DNA of 64,000 nt from Clostridiales bacterium (GTDB lineage Bacteria > Bacillota > Clostridia > Lachnospirales > Lachnospiraceae). Below the pieces are notes generated by a model. The model worked only from the letters and a program-made list of their open reading frames with translations, was not told where the DNA came from and did no database searches. The translations under genes were made by a program, and so were the position numbers. The stretch lies in NCBI GenBank assembly GCA_012520645.1, contig JAAYNV010000038.1, positions 148,409-212,408 of the forward strand, given 5' to 3'. Below, piece by piece: positions 44,737-54,921 of this stretch. How positions within the stretch are numbered: position 1 is the first letter of the stretch; every line of letters begins with the position of its first letter.

Positions 44737-44829
44737 GTATAGGGCGAAGCCCTTCATCCGGCGGATGCAAAACATCTACCGGATGGCACTGCGGGGTAAA
44801 CCATTTCACCTGTCATTCCAGCTCAGCCA

Positions 44830-46029
44830 CTACTCTGCCTTCACCACGATCACCTCATCTGTCTTAAGCGCTGTCTTCACAAGTTCATCAATTTTCTCCG
44901 TCAGATTCTCCTCGTGTTTCTTAATCACCTTCAGATTCGGCTTTGTCACCGGATGCTTCGCCACAAAGATCGTACAGCAGTCCTCAAACGGCTGAATCGA
45001 TGTTTCATACGTGTCAATCTTCTCCGATACTGCTACAATTTCCTGCTTGTCCATTCCGATACATGGTCTGTACACGGGAAGCGTACATACCTCATTCGTT
45101 GCCGCAAGAGAATGCATCGTCTGGGAAGCCACCTGTCCGATACTCTCTCCTGTAATCAGCCCAAGGCATTCATTTTCCTTTGCAATCTCTTCCGCAATTT
45201 TCATCATATATCTTCTCATAATGATCGTCAGTTCATCATGCGGACACTTCTCATAGATATATAACTGAATATCCGTAAAGTTAATCACGTGCAGATAGAT
45301 CGGTCCGCTGTAGCGTGACACCTTTCTTGCCAGATCCACAACCTTCTGCTTCGCCCTTTCACTCGTATATGGCGGTGCATGGAAATAAACTGCATCAATC
45401 TTGACACCGCGCTTGGATATCATATAACCGGCAACCGGGGAGTCAATACCGCCGGATAAAAGCAGCATTGCTTTACCGTTCGTACCAACCGGCATTCCTC
45501 CCGGTCCCGGAATGGTTTCGGAATAAATAAAGATTCTCTCTCTGATTTCAATATTCAGGTAAACATCCGGTTTGTGAACATCTACCTTAAGCTGAGGAAA
45601 AGCGTCTAACAGAACACCGCCCACTTCCATATCAATTTCCATGGAATTTAACGGGTAGTCCTTTCTCGCCCTTCTTGCCATAACCTTAAAGGTCATGCTC
45701 TCTCCCTGTGCCATACGGTCGATATATACCTTTTGCATGTAATCCTTCAAATCCCCGCACAGCTTTTCAAATCCCTCATCTGCCACATAGATCATCGGAC
45801 AGATCCCGGAAATACCAAATACAGTCTTTAAATTCTCAACTGCTTCCTCATAGTCAAATTCCGTAAGTGCCTCTACATAGATTCTTCCCTGGGTTTTCCA
45901 GACCTTGAACTCACCCTCACAACGTTTCATTGCGTACTTAATCTGCTGTACCAGTGCATCCTCGAACAGATATCTGTTCTTGCCTTTTACACCGATTTCT
46001 GCATATTTTATCAAAAATGCTTTAAACAT
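44830..46029 (-). CDS. thiI: tRNA 4-thiouridine synthase ThiI
   Basis: 399 residues. An N-terminal ferredoxin-like and THUMP region (1-165) is followed by the PP-loop ATP pyrophosphatase SGGIDSPVAGYM (192-203). The rhodanese domain of E. coli ThiI is absent, as usual in Firmicutes, where a dedicated cysteine desulfurase supplies sulfur. That desulfurase gene is directly upstream with a 12-base gap. It makes s4U8 in tRNA and may also serve thiamine synthesis. Ribosome site GGAGG. Confidence 0.95.
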   Translation of the reverse strand: MFKAFLIKYAEIGVKGKNRYLFEDALVQQIKYAMKRCEGEFKVWKTQGRIYVEALTEFDYEEAVENLKTVFGISGICPMIYVADEGFEKLCGDLKDYMQKVYIDRMAQGESMTFKVMARRARKDYPLNSMEIDMEVGGVLLDAFPQLKVDVHKPDVYLNIEIRERIFIYSETIPGPGGMPVGTNGKAMLLLSGGIDSPVAGYMISKRGVKIDAVYFHAPPYTSERAKQKVVDLARKVSRYSGPIYLHVINFTDIQLYIYEKCPHDELTIIMRRYMMKIAEEIAKENECLGLITGESIGQVASQTMHSLAATNEVCTLPVYRPCIGMDKQEIVAVSEKIDTYETSIQPFEDCCTIFVAKHPVTKPNLKVIKKHEENLTEKIDELVKTALKTDEVIVVKAE

Positions 46030-46041
46030 ATATTTCCTCCA

Positions 46042-47196
46042 TTAATGTCTTGTGTATCTGCGAAGCATGGGAATCATATCATACATCGCCTGCAGTGTAT
46101 AGTCAATTTCTTCTTCTGTCGTATAGACCGAAAAGCTGAACCGTATCGTGGATTCCAGCATTTCCTTTCTTACCCCGATTGCCTTCAGCGTAGCAGATGG
46201 CATCGGTTTGTTCGAAGAGCAGGCACTGCCTGCAGATACATAAATTCCTCTGTCTTCCAGTGCATGTAAAAGCACCTCGCTGCGCACCCCCGGAACCGAT
46301 ACGCTGACAATATGCGGCGCACTGTCTCTTCCGGTCAGACCATTGATCTTTACTTTCTCAATGCCGCAGACACCCTCGATAAATCGCTGTTTTAAAGCAT
46401 ACAGCTTATCGACATCTGCATCCAGATCCCTGTAGATTTCTTCTACCGCCTTAGCAAGTCCTGCAATACCCGGCACATTTTCCGTACCGGAGCGCATATT
46501 CTTCTGCTGTCCGCCTCCGAACAGAATCGGACGAATCTTAATCTTTTCATTGATATACAAAAATCCAATGCCCTTTGGTCCATGAATCTTATGTCCGCTG
46601 ACAGACAGTAGATCAATGTTCATCTTTTTCGGGAAAATGCGGTATTTTCCAAATCCCTGCACGGCATCCACATGAAATACCGTATTCGGATTCATACGCT
46701 TGATCAGCGCTCCTGCCTCCGCAACCGGCTGCAACGCTCCAATTTCATTATTCGTGTGCATAATGGAAACCAGAATCGTCTGCGGCGTCATGGCTGCCTG
46801 TAAATCCGATAAGCGAATCTGACCGTTTTCATCCACCGGAAGATAAGTCACCTGAAATCCCTGATCCTCCAGATACTGCATCGTCTGCAGAATGGCCGGA
46901 TGCTCGATTTTTGTCGTAATCAAATGTCTGCCCGCACGCATATTGGCATAAGCGGTTCCCATCAGCGCCAGATTATCGGATTCCGTTCCACCCGAAGTAA
47001 ACAGAATCTCCTTTTCATTTACCTTTAGATTTCTGGCAATGACTTCACGGGCATAGCGGACATACTGTTCTGCCTGTAAGCCCTTCATATGCATACTGGA
47101 AGGATTCCCATAATCCTCACACATTATTTTCATCATAAGCTGTGCCACACTGTCAAAACAGCGGGTCGTTGCCGAATTGTCCAAATATATTTCCAT
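46042..47196 (-). CDS. Cysteine desulfurase (NifS/IscS-like, partner of ThiI)
   Basis: 384 residues, PLP-dependent class V aminotransferase fold. The PLP Lys is in SVSGHKIHGPKG (Lys203); the active-site Cys in SAGSACSSN (Cys326). The N-terminal IYLDNSATT is typical. It passes persulfide sulfur to ThiI, whose gene follows 12 bases later; B. subtilis pairs NifZ with ThiI in the same way. There is no scaffold gene (iscU) beside it. Confidence 0.93.
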   Translation of the reverse strand: MEIYLDNSATTRCFDSVAQLMMKIMCEDYGNPSSMHMKGLQAEQYVRYAREVIARNLKVNEKEILFTSGGTESDNLALMGTAYANMRAGRHLITTKIEHPAILQTMQYLEDQGFQVTYLPVDENGQIRLSDLQAAMTPQTILVSIMHTNNEIGALQPVAEAGALIKRMNPNTVFHVDAVQGFGKYRIFPKKMNIDLLSVSGHKIHGPKGIGFLYINEKIKIRPILFGGGQQKNMRSGTENVPGIAGLAKAVEEIYRDLDADVDKLYALKQRFIEGVCGIEKVKINGLTGRDSAPHIVSVSVPGVRSEVLLHALEDRGIYVSAGSACSSNKPMPSATLKAIGVRKEMLESTIRFSFSVYTTEEEIDYTLQAMYDMIPMLRRYTRH

Positions 47197-47243
47197 GTGC
47201 TCTCCTTTAAAGTCTTTTCGCAGCTTCCATTATATAATATGGC

Positions 47244-47984
47244 TTATTTCTCCAAATGGTACATGATAAAGGACAGGATCGTAAAGCCCGCTGTTTCCGT
47301 TCTTAAAATCCTCTTGCCAAGTGTGATCGGCTCCATTCCGGCAGAGACTGCCAGCTCAATTTCCTCTTCCGCAAAACCGCCTTCCGGTCCGATAAAGACC
47401 GCCACCGACTGTCCCTCCGTAATCCGGCTGATACATTCCTTTGTTTTTAACATCCCTTCTGCCATCTCATAGGGAATCAGCTTGACATCCATTCCTGCGG
47501 CAAACTTTACCGCCTCCGCAAAGCTCATCACAGGAGCAATCTGCGGAATAATCCTGCGCTTACTCTGCTTGGCTGCCGCTTCGGAAATCCCCTGCCAGCG
47601 CATAAGCTTACTCTTTTCCTTTTTGGCATCCAGCTTGACGACCGCACGCTTTGTTGCCACCGGAATGATCTCATAAGCACCAAGTTCCACCGCCTTTTGT
47701 ATGATCAATTCCATCTTATCTGCCTTGGGAAGTCCTTGGAATAAATACACCTTTGCCGGCAGCTCCAGCCCATCCTCCTTAACAAAGCGCAGAGTACAGA
47801 CTACCGTTCCGTCCAGAATCTCAGCAATCTCACAACGATATTCCTTTCCGTCCACGCCGTTGCTCACCGCAATTTCTTCCCCCGGCTTCATACGCAGTAC
47901 ATTCTTGATATGATTCACATCACTTCCGGTAATCACGATCCGCTTATCCTGAATCTGCCCCGGCTCCACAAAGAACTGATGCAT
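47244..47984 (-). CDS. rsmE: 16S rRNA m3U1498 methyltransferase RsmE
   Basis: 246 residues. N-terminal PUA-like domain (HQFFVEPGQIQDKRIVITGSDVNHIKNVLR), C-terminal SPOUT knot with FIGPEGGFAEEEIELA and LGKRILRTETA. It methylates U1498 of 16S rRNA. It follows prmA by 30 bases in the heat-shock operon, as in B. subtilis (yqeT-yqeU). Confidence 0.95.
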   Translation of the reverse strand: MHQFFVEPGQIQDKRIVITGSDVNHIKNVLRMKPGEEIAVSNGVDGKEYRCEIAEILDGTVVCTLRFVKEDGLELPAKVYLFQGLPKADKMELIIQKAVELGAYEIIPVATKRAVVKLDAKKEKSKLMRWQGISEAAAKQSKRRIIPQIAPVMSFAEAVKFAAGMDVKLIPYEMAEGMLKTKECISRITEGQSVAVFIGPEGGFAEEEIELAVSAGMEPITLGKRILRTETAGFTILSFIMYHLEK

Positions 47985-48014
47985 AACCTTTTCCTCTCTT
48001 TACTTCCCGGAAGT

Positions 48015-48998
48015 TCATTTCCGTGCGGTAACACTGACCCATTCGCCCTGATAAGTCACTTCTAATACCTCAAGTCCCGCTGCCTGCACTGCCTCCACGA
48101 CAGTCTGCTCTTTGTCATCGATAATACCGGAAGTAATATAGATACCGCCTTCCTTCAACTGATTGACAATAACCGGCGTAAGCGGTACCAGTACATCTGC
48201 CAGAATATTGGCTACTACAATATCATAGCAGCCATATCCTACCGCATCCTGTGTCTCCTTTTCCGTAATAATATTGCCGATCATCATACGGAACTTATCC
48301 TCTGGAATGCGGTTTGCTTCCATATTTTCCCGTACTGCATCTACCGCGCACGGATCAAGATCTGTACCCACCGCTTCCTTAATTCCATACATCAGGGAAA
48401 TAATCGCGAGAATACCACTTCCCGTTCCGACATCCAGAAGCTTTGTCTGCGGTGTGATATATTTTTTCAACTGGCGGATGCAAAGCTGTGTCGTTTCGTG
48501 CATTCCCGTACCGAAAGCTGTACCCGGATCGATATGCAGGATCATTTTATCCTTATCCTCTTCCTTTACTTCTTCCCAGGAAGGAATCACCAGCAGATCG
48601 TCAATATAGAACTGGTGAAAATACTGCTTCCAGTTATTGATCCAGTCAATGTCTTCTGTTTCATCTATGACTACACCGCCCTCTCCGATGTCCATAAAAG
48701 CACGCAGTCCGGAAAGTTCTGTCTCCACCTGCGCAAGAATGGTCTGTGCATCGGTCTGCTCCCCATTTACATTCAAAGTTCCATCCTCATTTTCTTCCAC
48801 AAAGAAGCTCAGGTAGGCAATGCCATCGTCCTCCGGTCCATCCGGGAGGATGTCAACAAACATCTGCTCCTTTTCCGCAGCAGTGAGTGGTATCTTGTCC
48901 TCAATCTGCGCTCCCTCCAGCCCTATATCATAAAGAGTGCTGATAATGATATCTTCTGCATCCGTAATTGTTTTAATTCGAAATTTTGTCCATTTCAT
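48015..48998 (-). CDS. prmA: Ribosomal protein L11 methyltransferase PrmA
   Basis: 327 residues. The N-terminal substrate domain (1-150) begins MKWTKFRIKTITDAEDIIISTLYDIGLEG. The SAM site is KLLDVGTGSGILAIISLMYG near 195, with DIVVANILADVLVPL near 265. It trimethylates L11 on the ribosome. The insert around 40-100 is acidic. ATG 48998 is favoured over TTG 49010, which would touch the ribosome site. Confidence 0.95.
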   Translation of the reverse strand: MKWTKFRIKTITDAEDIIISTLYDIGLEGAQIEDKIPLTAAEKEQMFVDILPDGPEDDGIAYLSFFVEENEDGTLNVNGEQTDAQTILAQVETELSGLRAFMDIGEGGVVIDETEDIDWINNWKQYFHQFYIDDLLVIPSWEEVKEEDKDKMILHIDPGTAFGTGMHETTQLCIRQLKKYITPQTKLLDVGTGSGILAIISLMYGIKEAVGTDLDPCAVDAVRENMEANRIPEDKFRMMIGNIITEKETQDAVGYGCYDIVVANILADVLVPLTPVIVNQLKEGGIYITSGIIDDKEQTVVEAVQAAGLEVLEVTYQGEWVSVTARK

Positions 48999-49055
48999 AT
49001 ACGTTCTCAATCTCCTTCATTGTACAGACTACCACACGAACGGGGGTTTTGCAAG

Positions 49056-49090
49056 AAGAGCGGCAAACCCATACCGGATTTACCGCTCTT
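49056..49090 (-). terminator. Hairpin after dnaJ, possible partial terminator
   Basis: An 8-base stem (49056-49063 with 49083-49090) extended by inner pairs. The minus-strand sequence after it (CTTGCAAAACC) is a poor T-tract. It may reduce, not stop, transcription into prmA. Confidence 0.5.
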
Positions 49091-49121
49091 GATTTATCGA
49101 TACTGATTTATTTACGCTGTC

Positions 49122-50303
49122 TTATTTCCACAGCTTCTTTTTCTTCCCTTTGCCGCCACTGTTATCCTTATTATTGTCACTTCCCGAGGTCGCGCGCTTT
49201 GCAGCATTCAACGTATCCCCGGATTCCTCATCAAACTTCTTCAAAAGTTCTTTCGCTTCATGGGACAGCTTATCCGGCACCTGTACCACCAATGTTACAT
49301 AGTGGTCACCACGTACCTCTTTATTTCGCAGGGAAGGAACTCCCTTGCCCTTTAATCGTACTCTTGTATCGGTCTGGGTTCCCGGCTTCACTTCATACAC
49401 CACTCTGCCGTCCACCGTATCGATCACCACTTCACCACCCAATGCCGCAACTGCAAAGGACACCGGCACGGTTGAGAATATATTATATTCCCGTCTCTGG
49501 AAAATCGGATGACGGGATACTACCACCTCAACTAACAGGTCACCTCTCGGTCCACCGTTTGTACCCGGCTCGCCCTTATCACGGATACGTACGCTCTGTC
49601 CGTTATCAATACCTGCCGGAATGGATACCTGTATCTTCTTCCTGCTGGCAATATAGCCCGATCCATGACAATCCGGGCACTTCTCTTTGACAATCTTGCC
49701 GGAACCGCCACAATCAGGACAGGTCTGTACATTCCTCACCGTTCCGAAAAAGGACTGTTGGGTAAAGACTACCTGCCCCTTACCGCCACACTTCGGACAG
49801 GTTTCCGGGCTTGTTCCCGGCTTTGCACCGTTGCCGTGACAGGTTTTACACTCAACCTTCAGTGTCAGCTCGATTTCCTTTTCTACGCCAAAGACCGCTT
49901 CCTCAAAGGTAATACGTACACTGGTACGAATATTGGCACCCTTCATCGGACCGTTGTTGGAACGTCCTCTTCTTCCGCCACCGAACAGATCTCCGAAAAT
50001 ATCTCCGAAGATATCTCCAAAGTCGCCACCATTGAAATCAAAGCCACCGAAGCCGCCTCCACCGCCCGGACCGTCAAAAGCCGCATGACCAAACTGGTCA
50101 TATTGACGTCTCTTTTCCGGATCACTTAAAACGGCATAAGCTTCCGATGCTTCCTTGAATTTCTTCTCGGCTTCCTGATCGCCCGGATTCATATCCGGAT
50201 GATATTTCTTGGCAAGTGCCCTATATGCTTTTTTGAGTGCGGCATCGTCTGCGTTCTTATCTACTCCGAGTACCTCGTAATAGTCGCGTTTCTGCTCTGC
50301 CAT
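49122..50303 (-). CDS. dnaJ: Chaperone DnaJ
   Basis: 393 residues. J domain with HPD ([11 protein letters not shown], residues 35-37 region), Gly/Phe-rich linker ([21 protein letters not shown]), four CXXCXGXG repeats ([32 protein letters not shown]), and substrate-binding C-terminal domains. It delivers substrates to DnaK and stimulates its ATPase. The C-terminus has an unusual basic tail ([17 protein letters not shown]). Confidence 0.98.
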   Translation of the reverse strand: MAEQKRDYYEVLGVDKNADDAALKKAYRALAKKYHPDMNPGDQEAEKKFKEASEAYAVLSDPEKRRQYDQFGHAAFDGPGGGGGFGGFDFNGGDFGDIFGDIFGDLFGGGRRGRSNNGPMKGANIRTSVRITFEEAVFGVEKEIELTLKVECKTCHGNGAKPGTSPETCPKCGGKGQVVFTQQSFFGTVRNVQTCPDCGGSGKIVKEKCPDCHGSGYIASRKKIQVSIPAGIDNGQSVRIRDKGEPGTNGGPRGDLLVEVVVSRHPIFQRREYNIFSTVPVSFAVAALGGEVVIDTVDGRVVYEVKPGTQTDTRVRLKGKGVPSLRNKEVRGDHYVTLVVQVPDKLSHEAKELLKKFDEESGDTLNAAKRATSGSDNNKDNSGGKGKKKKLWK

Positions 50304-50336
50304 ATTTTTTCCTCAATCTTTCTTCCTTACAATGCG

Positions 50337-50362
50337 AAGAATGGCTCAAAAGAGCCATTCTT
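50337..50362 (-). other. Perfect hairpin between dnaK and dnaJ
   Basis: AAGAATGGCTC pairs with GAGCCATTCTT (50337-50347 with 50352-50362) around AAAA. A second hairpin (AACAGG/CCTGTT) lies next to it at 50369-50387. There is no T-tract, so these probably protect the 3' end of processed dnaK mRNA rather than stop transcription. Confidence 0.55.
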
Positions 50363-50391
50363 GTGTGTAAACAGGTTTACCTGTTCACACT

Positions 50392-52281
<1,890 letters not shown>

Positions 52282-52316
52282 CTATTTTAATTGTGTTTGT
52301 TTTGCTTATTCTCATA

Positions 52317-53012
52317 TTACTGGGTTACAGCCACCATACTGTGTCTTACAACGCTGTCTCTGTAGGTATAGCCCTTTAAAAGTTCCTGGGCAATGATTCC
52401 CTCTTCATATTCGTCGCTTTCCACCTGCATGACTGCATTGTGCAGGTCCGGATCAAACTCCTTCCCCACTGCTTCTATCGGCTTTACGCCTAAGTTATCA
52501 AGTTCTGTCATAAGCTGGTCATAAACCATTTTCATACCTTTTGCAAACGGTTCTTCCAGATCCGCCTCAGACATCCCCTGGAAACCTCTTTCAAAATTAT
52601 CCACGATCGGAAGAATTTTTTCAATCACACTCTTTGCACCGGTTTCAAACATTGCCGACTTTTCTTTATCTGTGCGTTTTCTGAAGTTCTCGAATTCCGC
52701 CATCTGGCGTTTTACCCGGTCTTCCAGCTCGTCGATTTTCTCTTTCATGGCTTCGGATTTTTTATCTGCCTTTGCCTTTTTCTTAAAAATCTTGGCATCC
52801 TTTTTAGCATCCTTTTTCTCTGCATCATCCTCTTCATCGGAAGCATCCGCTCCTTCTGCTGCCTCATCTTCCGTTTCATCCGCTTCGAATTTTTTTGTTT
52901 CTTCTGTATCCTCCAATACTTCGCCGGCATTTTCCTCTGCTGCCTCATTGACCTCCGTATCGGGTTCTGTTAAGATTTCTTTTTCCTGTTCTGCCACTTC
53001 TATCCGCTCCAT
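52317..53012 (-). CDS. grpE: Nucleotide exchange factor GrpE
   Basis: 231 residues. The N-terminal third (to about 85) is an acidic, low-complexity Glu/Ala/Asp region, then a basic KKDAKKDAKIFKKKAKADKK patch. The GrpE core follows: long coiled coil (EKIDELEDRVKRQMAEFENFRKRTDKEK) and beta domain with PIVDNFERGFQ, FDPDLHNAVMQV. It frees ADP from DnaK. ATG 53012 has AGGA very close; GTG 52997 behind GGAG is an alternative. Confidence 0.95.
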   Translation of the reverse strand: MERIEVAEQEKEILTEPDTEVNEAAEENAGEVLEDTEETKKFEADETEDEAAEGADASDEEDDAEKKDAKKDAKIFKKKAKADKKSEAMKEKIDELEDRVKRQMAEFENFRKRTDKEKSAMFETGAKSVIEKILPIVDNFERGFQGMSEADLEEPFAKGMKMVYDQLMTELDNLGVKPIEAVGKEFDPDLHNAVMQVESDEYEEGIIAQELLKGYTYRDSVVRHSMVAVTQ

Positions 53013-53040
53013 TTCCTGTTATTTGTACTTTTTATCCTGA

Positions 53041-54072
53041 CTACTTTTTATATAAAGCATCCAGCTGGCTCATCAACGTCTTTAAGGTACCGATCACCTT
53101 ATCATAATCCATCCGCTTAGGTCCTATGATTCCAATCGTACCCTTCATGCCTTCTCCCAGTTCATAGGTCGCTGTTACAACACTGCAATCCTTCATACTC
53201 TGCACCGGAGTTTCATCCCCGATATAGACCTGAATCGCATTCTTTCCGCTCTCTTCTTCGGAAAGCGTGTCATTAACCAGTTGAGACAAAAGTTCTTTTT
53301 CTTCAAAGGTATTGATCAGTTCACTTGCCTTTTTCTGATCTGCCAGCTCTGGATACCGGAAAATATTGTTTGCACCGCTCGTATAAATCTGCATATCCTC
53401 ATCCGCCTTAATGGCATCTGCCACAGCATCGATGACTCCGCTCACAAGTTCGCTGTGTATTCCCGCCTGTGCCTTCATGGCGGAAATCATTCCAAGATTA
53501 ATCTCATCCAGCGACAACCCGTTGAGTTGTGTATTCAGCAGAATATTGAGCTTCAGTATCATCTCCTCGGTCAGTTCCTCTTCCACATGCAGAATGGAAT
53601 TTTTAATTACATTTCCTTCTACCACAACAACGGTCAGAATCTGATGCGGATCCACCTTGGAAAGCTGTATGAACTTGACCTTGTTCTTACGAATTGCCGG
53701 GGCCGAAATCATCGTTGCATAGTTGGTACTGTCTGCTAACACTCTTGCCACCTGCTTGAGCAGCTGATCCGTTTTTTCCTCCCGTTCGATCAGGACCTCT
53801 TTCATCTCCTGTATCTCCCGTTCCTTCTCTTCCAGCATTGTATCCACATATAACCGATAGCCCTTATCAGAGGGAATCCGTCCTGCCGAGGTATGTGGCT
53901 GTAAGATATAGCCAAGCTCCTCCAGATCCGACATCTCGTTGCGAATAGTTGCCGAACTCAGATTCAGATCCGTATATTTGGAAATGGTTCTGCTTCCGAC
54001 CGGTTCTCCTGTCTCCAGATAATTTCGGATAATGGCCTGCAATATTTTCTTTTTTCGTTCATCCAACTGCAT
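53041..54072 (-). CDS. hrcA: Heat-inducible repressor HrcA
   Basis: 343 residues. N-terminal winged helix (LDERKKKILQAIIRNYLETGEPVGSRTISKYTDLNLSSATIRNEMSDLEELGYI), then a GAF-like dimerisation domain; conserved HTSAGRIPSDKGYRLYVD. It binds CIRCE and is stabilised by GroEL. ATG 54072 has AAAGGG at 8 bases. The CIRCE element at 54097-54123 lies just upstream, so it represses itself. Confidence 0.96.
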   Translation of the reverse strand: MQLDERKKKILQAIIRNYLETGEPVGSRTISKYTDLNLSSATIRNEMSDLEELGYILQPHTSAGRIPSDKGYRLYVDTMLEEKEREIQEMKEVLIEREEKTDQLLKQVARVLADSTNYATMISAPAIRKNKVKFIQLSKVDPHQILTVVVVEGNVIKNSILHVEEELTEEMILKLNILLNTQLNGLSLDEINLGMISAMKAQAGIHSELVSGVIDAVADAIKADEDMQIYTSGANNIFRYPELADQKKASELINTFEEKELLSQLVNDTLSEEESGKNAIQVYIGDETPVQSMKDCSVVTATYELGEGMKGTIGIIGPKRMDYDKVIGTLKTLMSQLDALYKK

Positions 54073-54096
54073 TTCCATCACCCTTTCTTCTTGCTG

Positions 54097-54123
54097 TTAG
54101 CACTCAACTCTTAGGAGTGCTAA
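54097..54123 (-). promoter_or_regulatory. hrcA: CIRCE element (HrcA operator)
   Basis: The half-sites TTAGCACTC (54097-54105) and GAGTGCTAA (54115-54123) are a perfect 9-9-9 CIRCE inverted repeat. It lies between the -10 and the hrcA start, so it is transcribed into the leader and also blocks initiation when HrcA is bound. Confidence 0.97.
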
Positions 54124-54137
54124 CATCTTCTTACCCT

Positions 54138-54166
54138 AAAATAGCACTTACTATATTTATTGTCAA
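54138..54166 (-). promoter_or_regulatory. Sigma-A promoter of the hrcA-dnaK operon
   Basis: TTGACA (54161-54166), 17-base spacer, TATTTT (54138-54143) on the minus strand, directly upstream of CIRCE. No sigma-B-type motif was seen. Confidence 0.8.
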
Positions 54167-54212
54167 TCATTTTCCATGAAATAATTTATAAAAAAAGGAT
54201 AAAATACACCAT

Positions 54213-54248
54213 AACAAAAATCCCGGAAATTATATTCCGGGATTTTCC
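54213..54248 (-). terminator. Terminator of the DUF6465 gene
   Basis: A perfect 12-bp stem (54217-54228 with 54235-54246) followed by TTTTTGTT on the minus strand, about 40 bases after the stop at 54289. Confidence 0.9.
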
Positions 54249-54288
54249 AGTTCTGTTTTTTCTTTTTCCGTTCCTGCAATGACACCGT

Positions 54289-54789
54289 TTAGATAGCAAA
54301 TCTTCCGCTGATCTCACCGTTCGCAACATAGTAAACCATGTTTTCTTCCGTCTTTACATATAACTCCACGCTCTTTAAATCCTCAACCTTCTGGTTCAGA
54401 TCGTAGGTCCATACGTCTTTCATGATGTTCATGATATCCTCTGTTGTATAAGATCTGCCAGCATACTGTAAATGTAAGCTTGCTTTCACTTCTGCTTTCT
54501 TTGCTGTCTTCTTTTCTGTCTCAGCCTTCGCAGCTACTGCTTTCTTAGCCACTGTCTTGGCTGCCTTTTTAGCCGGTGCTTTTTTCGCTGCTGCCTTTTT
54601 CACGGTCTCTGTCTTTGCCGGAGCTTCTGCTTTCACTTCTGCTGCCGGTTTTACAACCTCTTCTACCTTTACCGCTACTGCCGGTTTTACAGTCTCTGTT
54701 GCTTTTGCTGTTGCCGGTTTTACTGTTTCTACTGCCTTTGCTACCGGCTTCGCTACTGCTTTTGCTACTGGTTTCTTAACATCCGTCAT
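54289..54789 (-). CDS. DUF6465-family protein with histone-H1-like Lys/Ala/Pro tail
   Basis: 166 residues. The N-terminal two thirds consist of degenerate Lys-Pro/Ala repeats (KPVAKAVAKPVAKAVETVKPA..., KKAAAKKAPAKKAAKTVAKK), like histone H1 tails. The last 60 residues form a folded domain (LHLQYAGRSYTTEDIMNIMKDVWTYDLNQKVEDLKSVELYVKTEENMVYYVANGEISGRF), which I recognise as DUF6465. A nucleoid or surface role is possible; neither is shown. ATG 54789 follows GGAGG. A weak promoter (TTGGAC-16-TACAGA, 54826-54853) is upstream. Confidence 0.85.
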   Translation of the reverse strand: MTDVKKPVAKAVAKPVAKAVETVKPATAKATETVKPAVAVKVEEVVKPAAEVKAEAPAKTETVKKAAAKKAPAKKAAKTVAKKAVAAKAETEKKTAKKAEVKASLHLQYAGRSYTTEDIMNIMKDVWTYDLNQKVEDLKSVELYVKTEENMVYYVANGEISGRFAI

Positions 54790-54921
54790 GTCAATTCCTC
54801 CTATCACAATTCTCTTTCACAATGCTCTGTATTCCTTGACACAGCACGTCCAATTACTACTTAAAAAAATAGCTTCTGTTTTTTTCCTCGAAAATCAGTT
54901 TATCGTATCAACCTACAAAAG

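Noticed and set aside
50337..50387. Inverted repeats before dnaJ as a second CIRCE
   Set aside because: The half-sites do not resemble TTAGCACTC; the only CIRCE is at 54097-54123.
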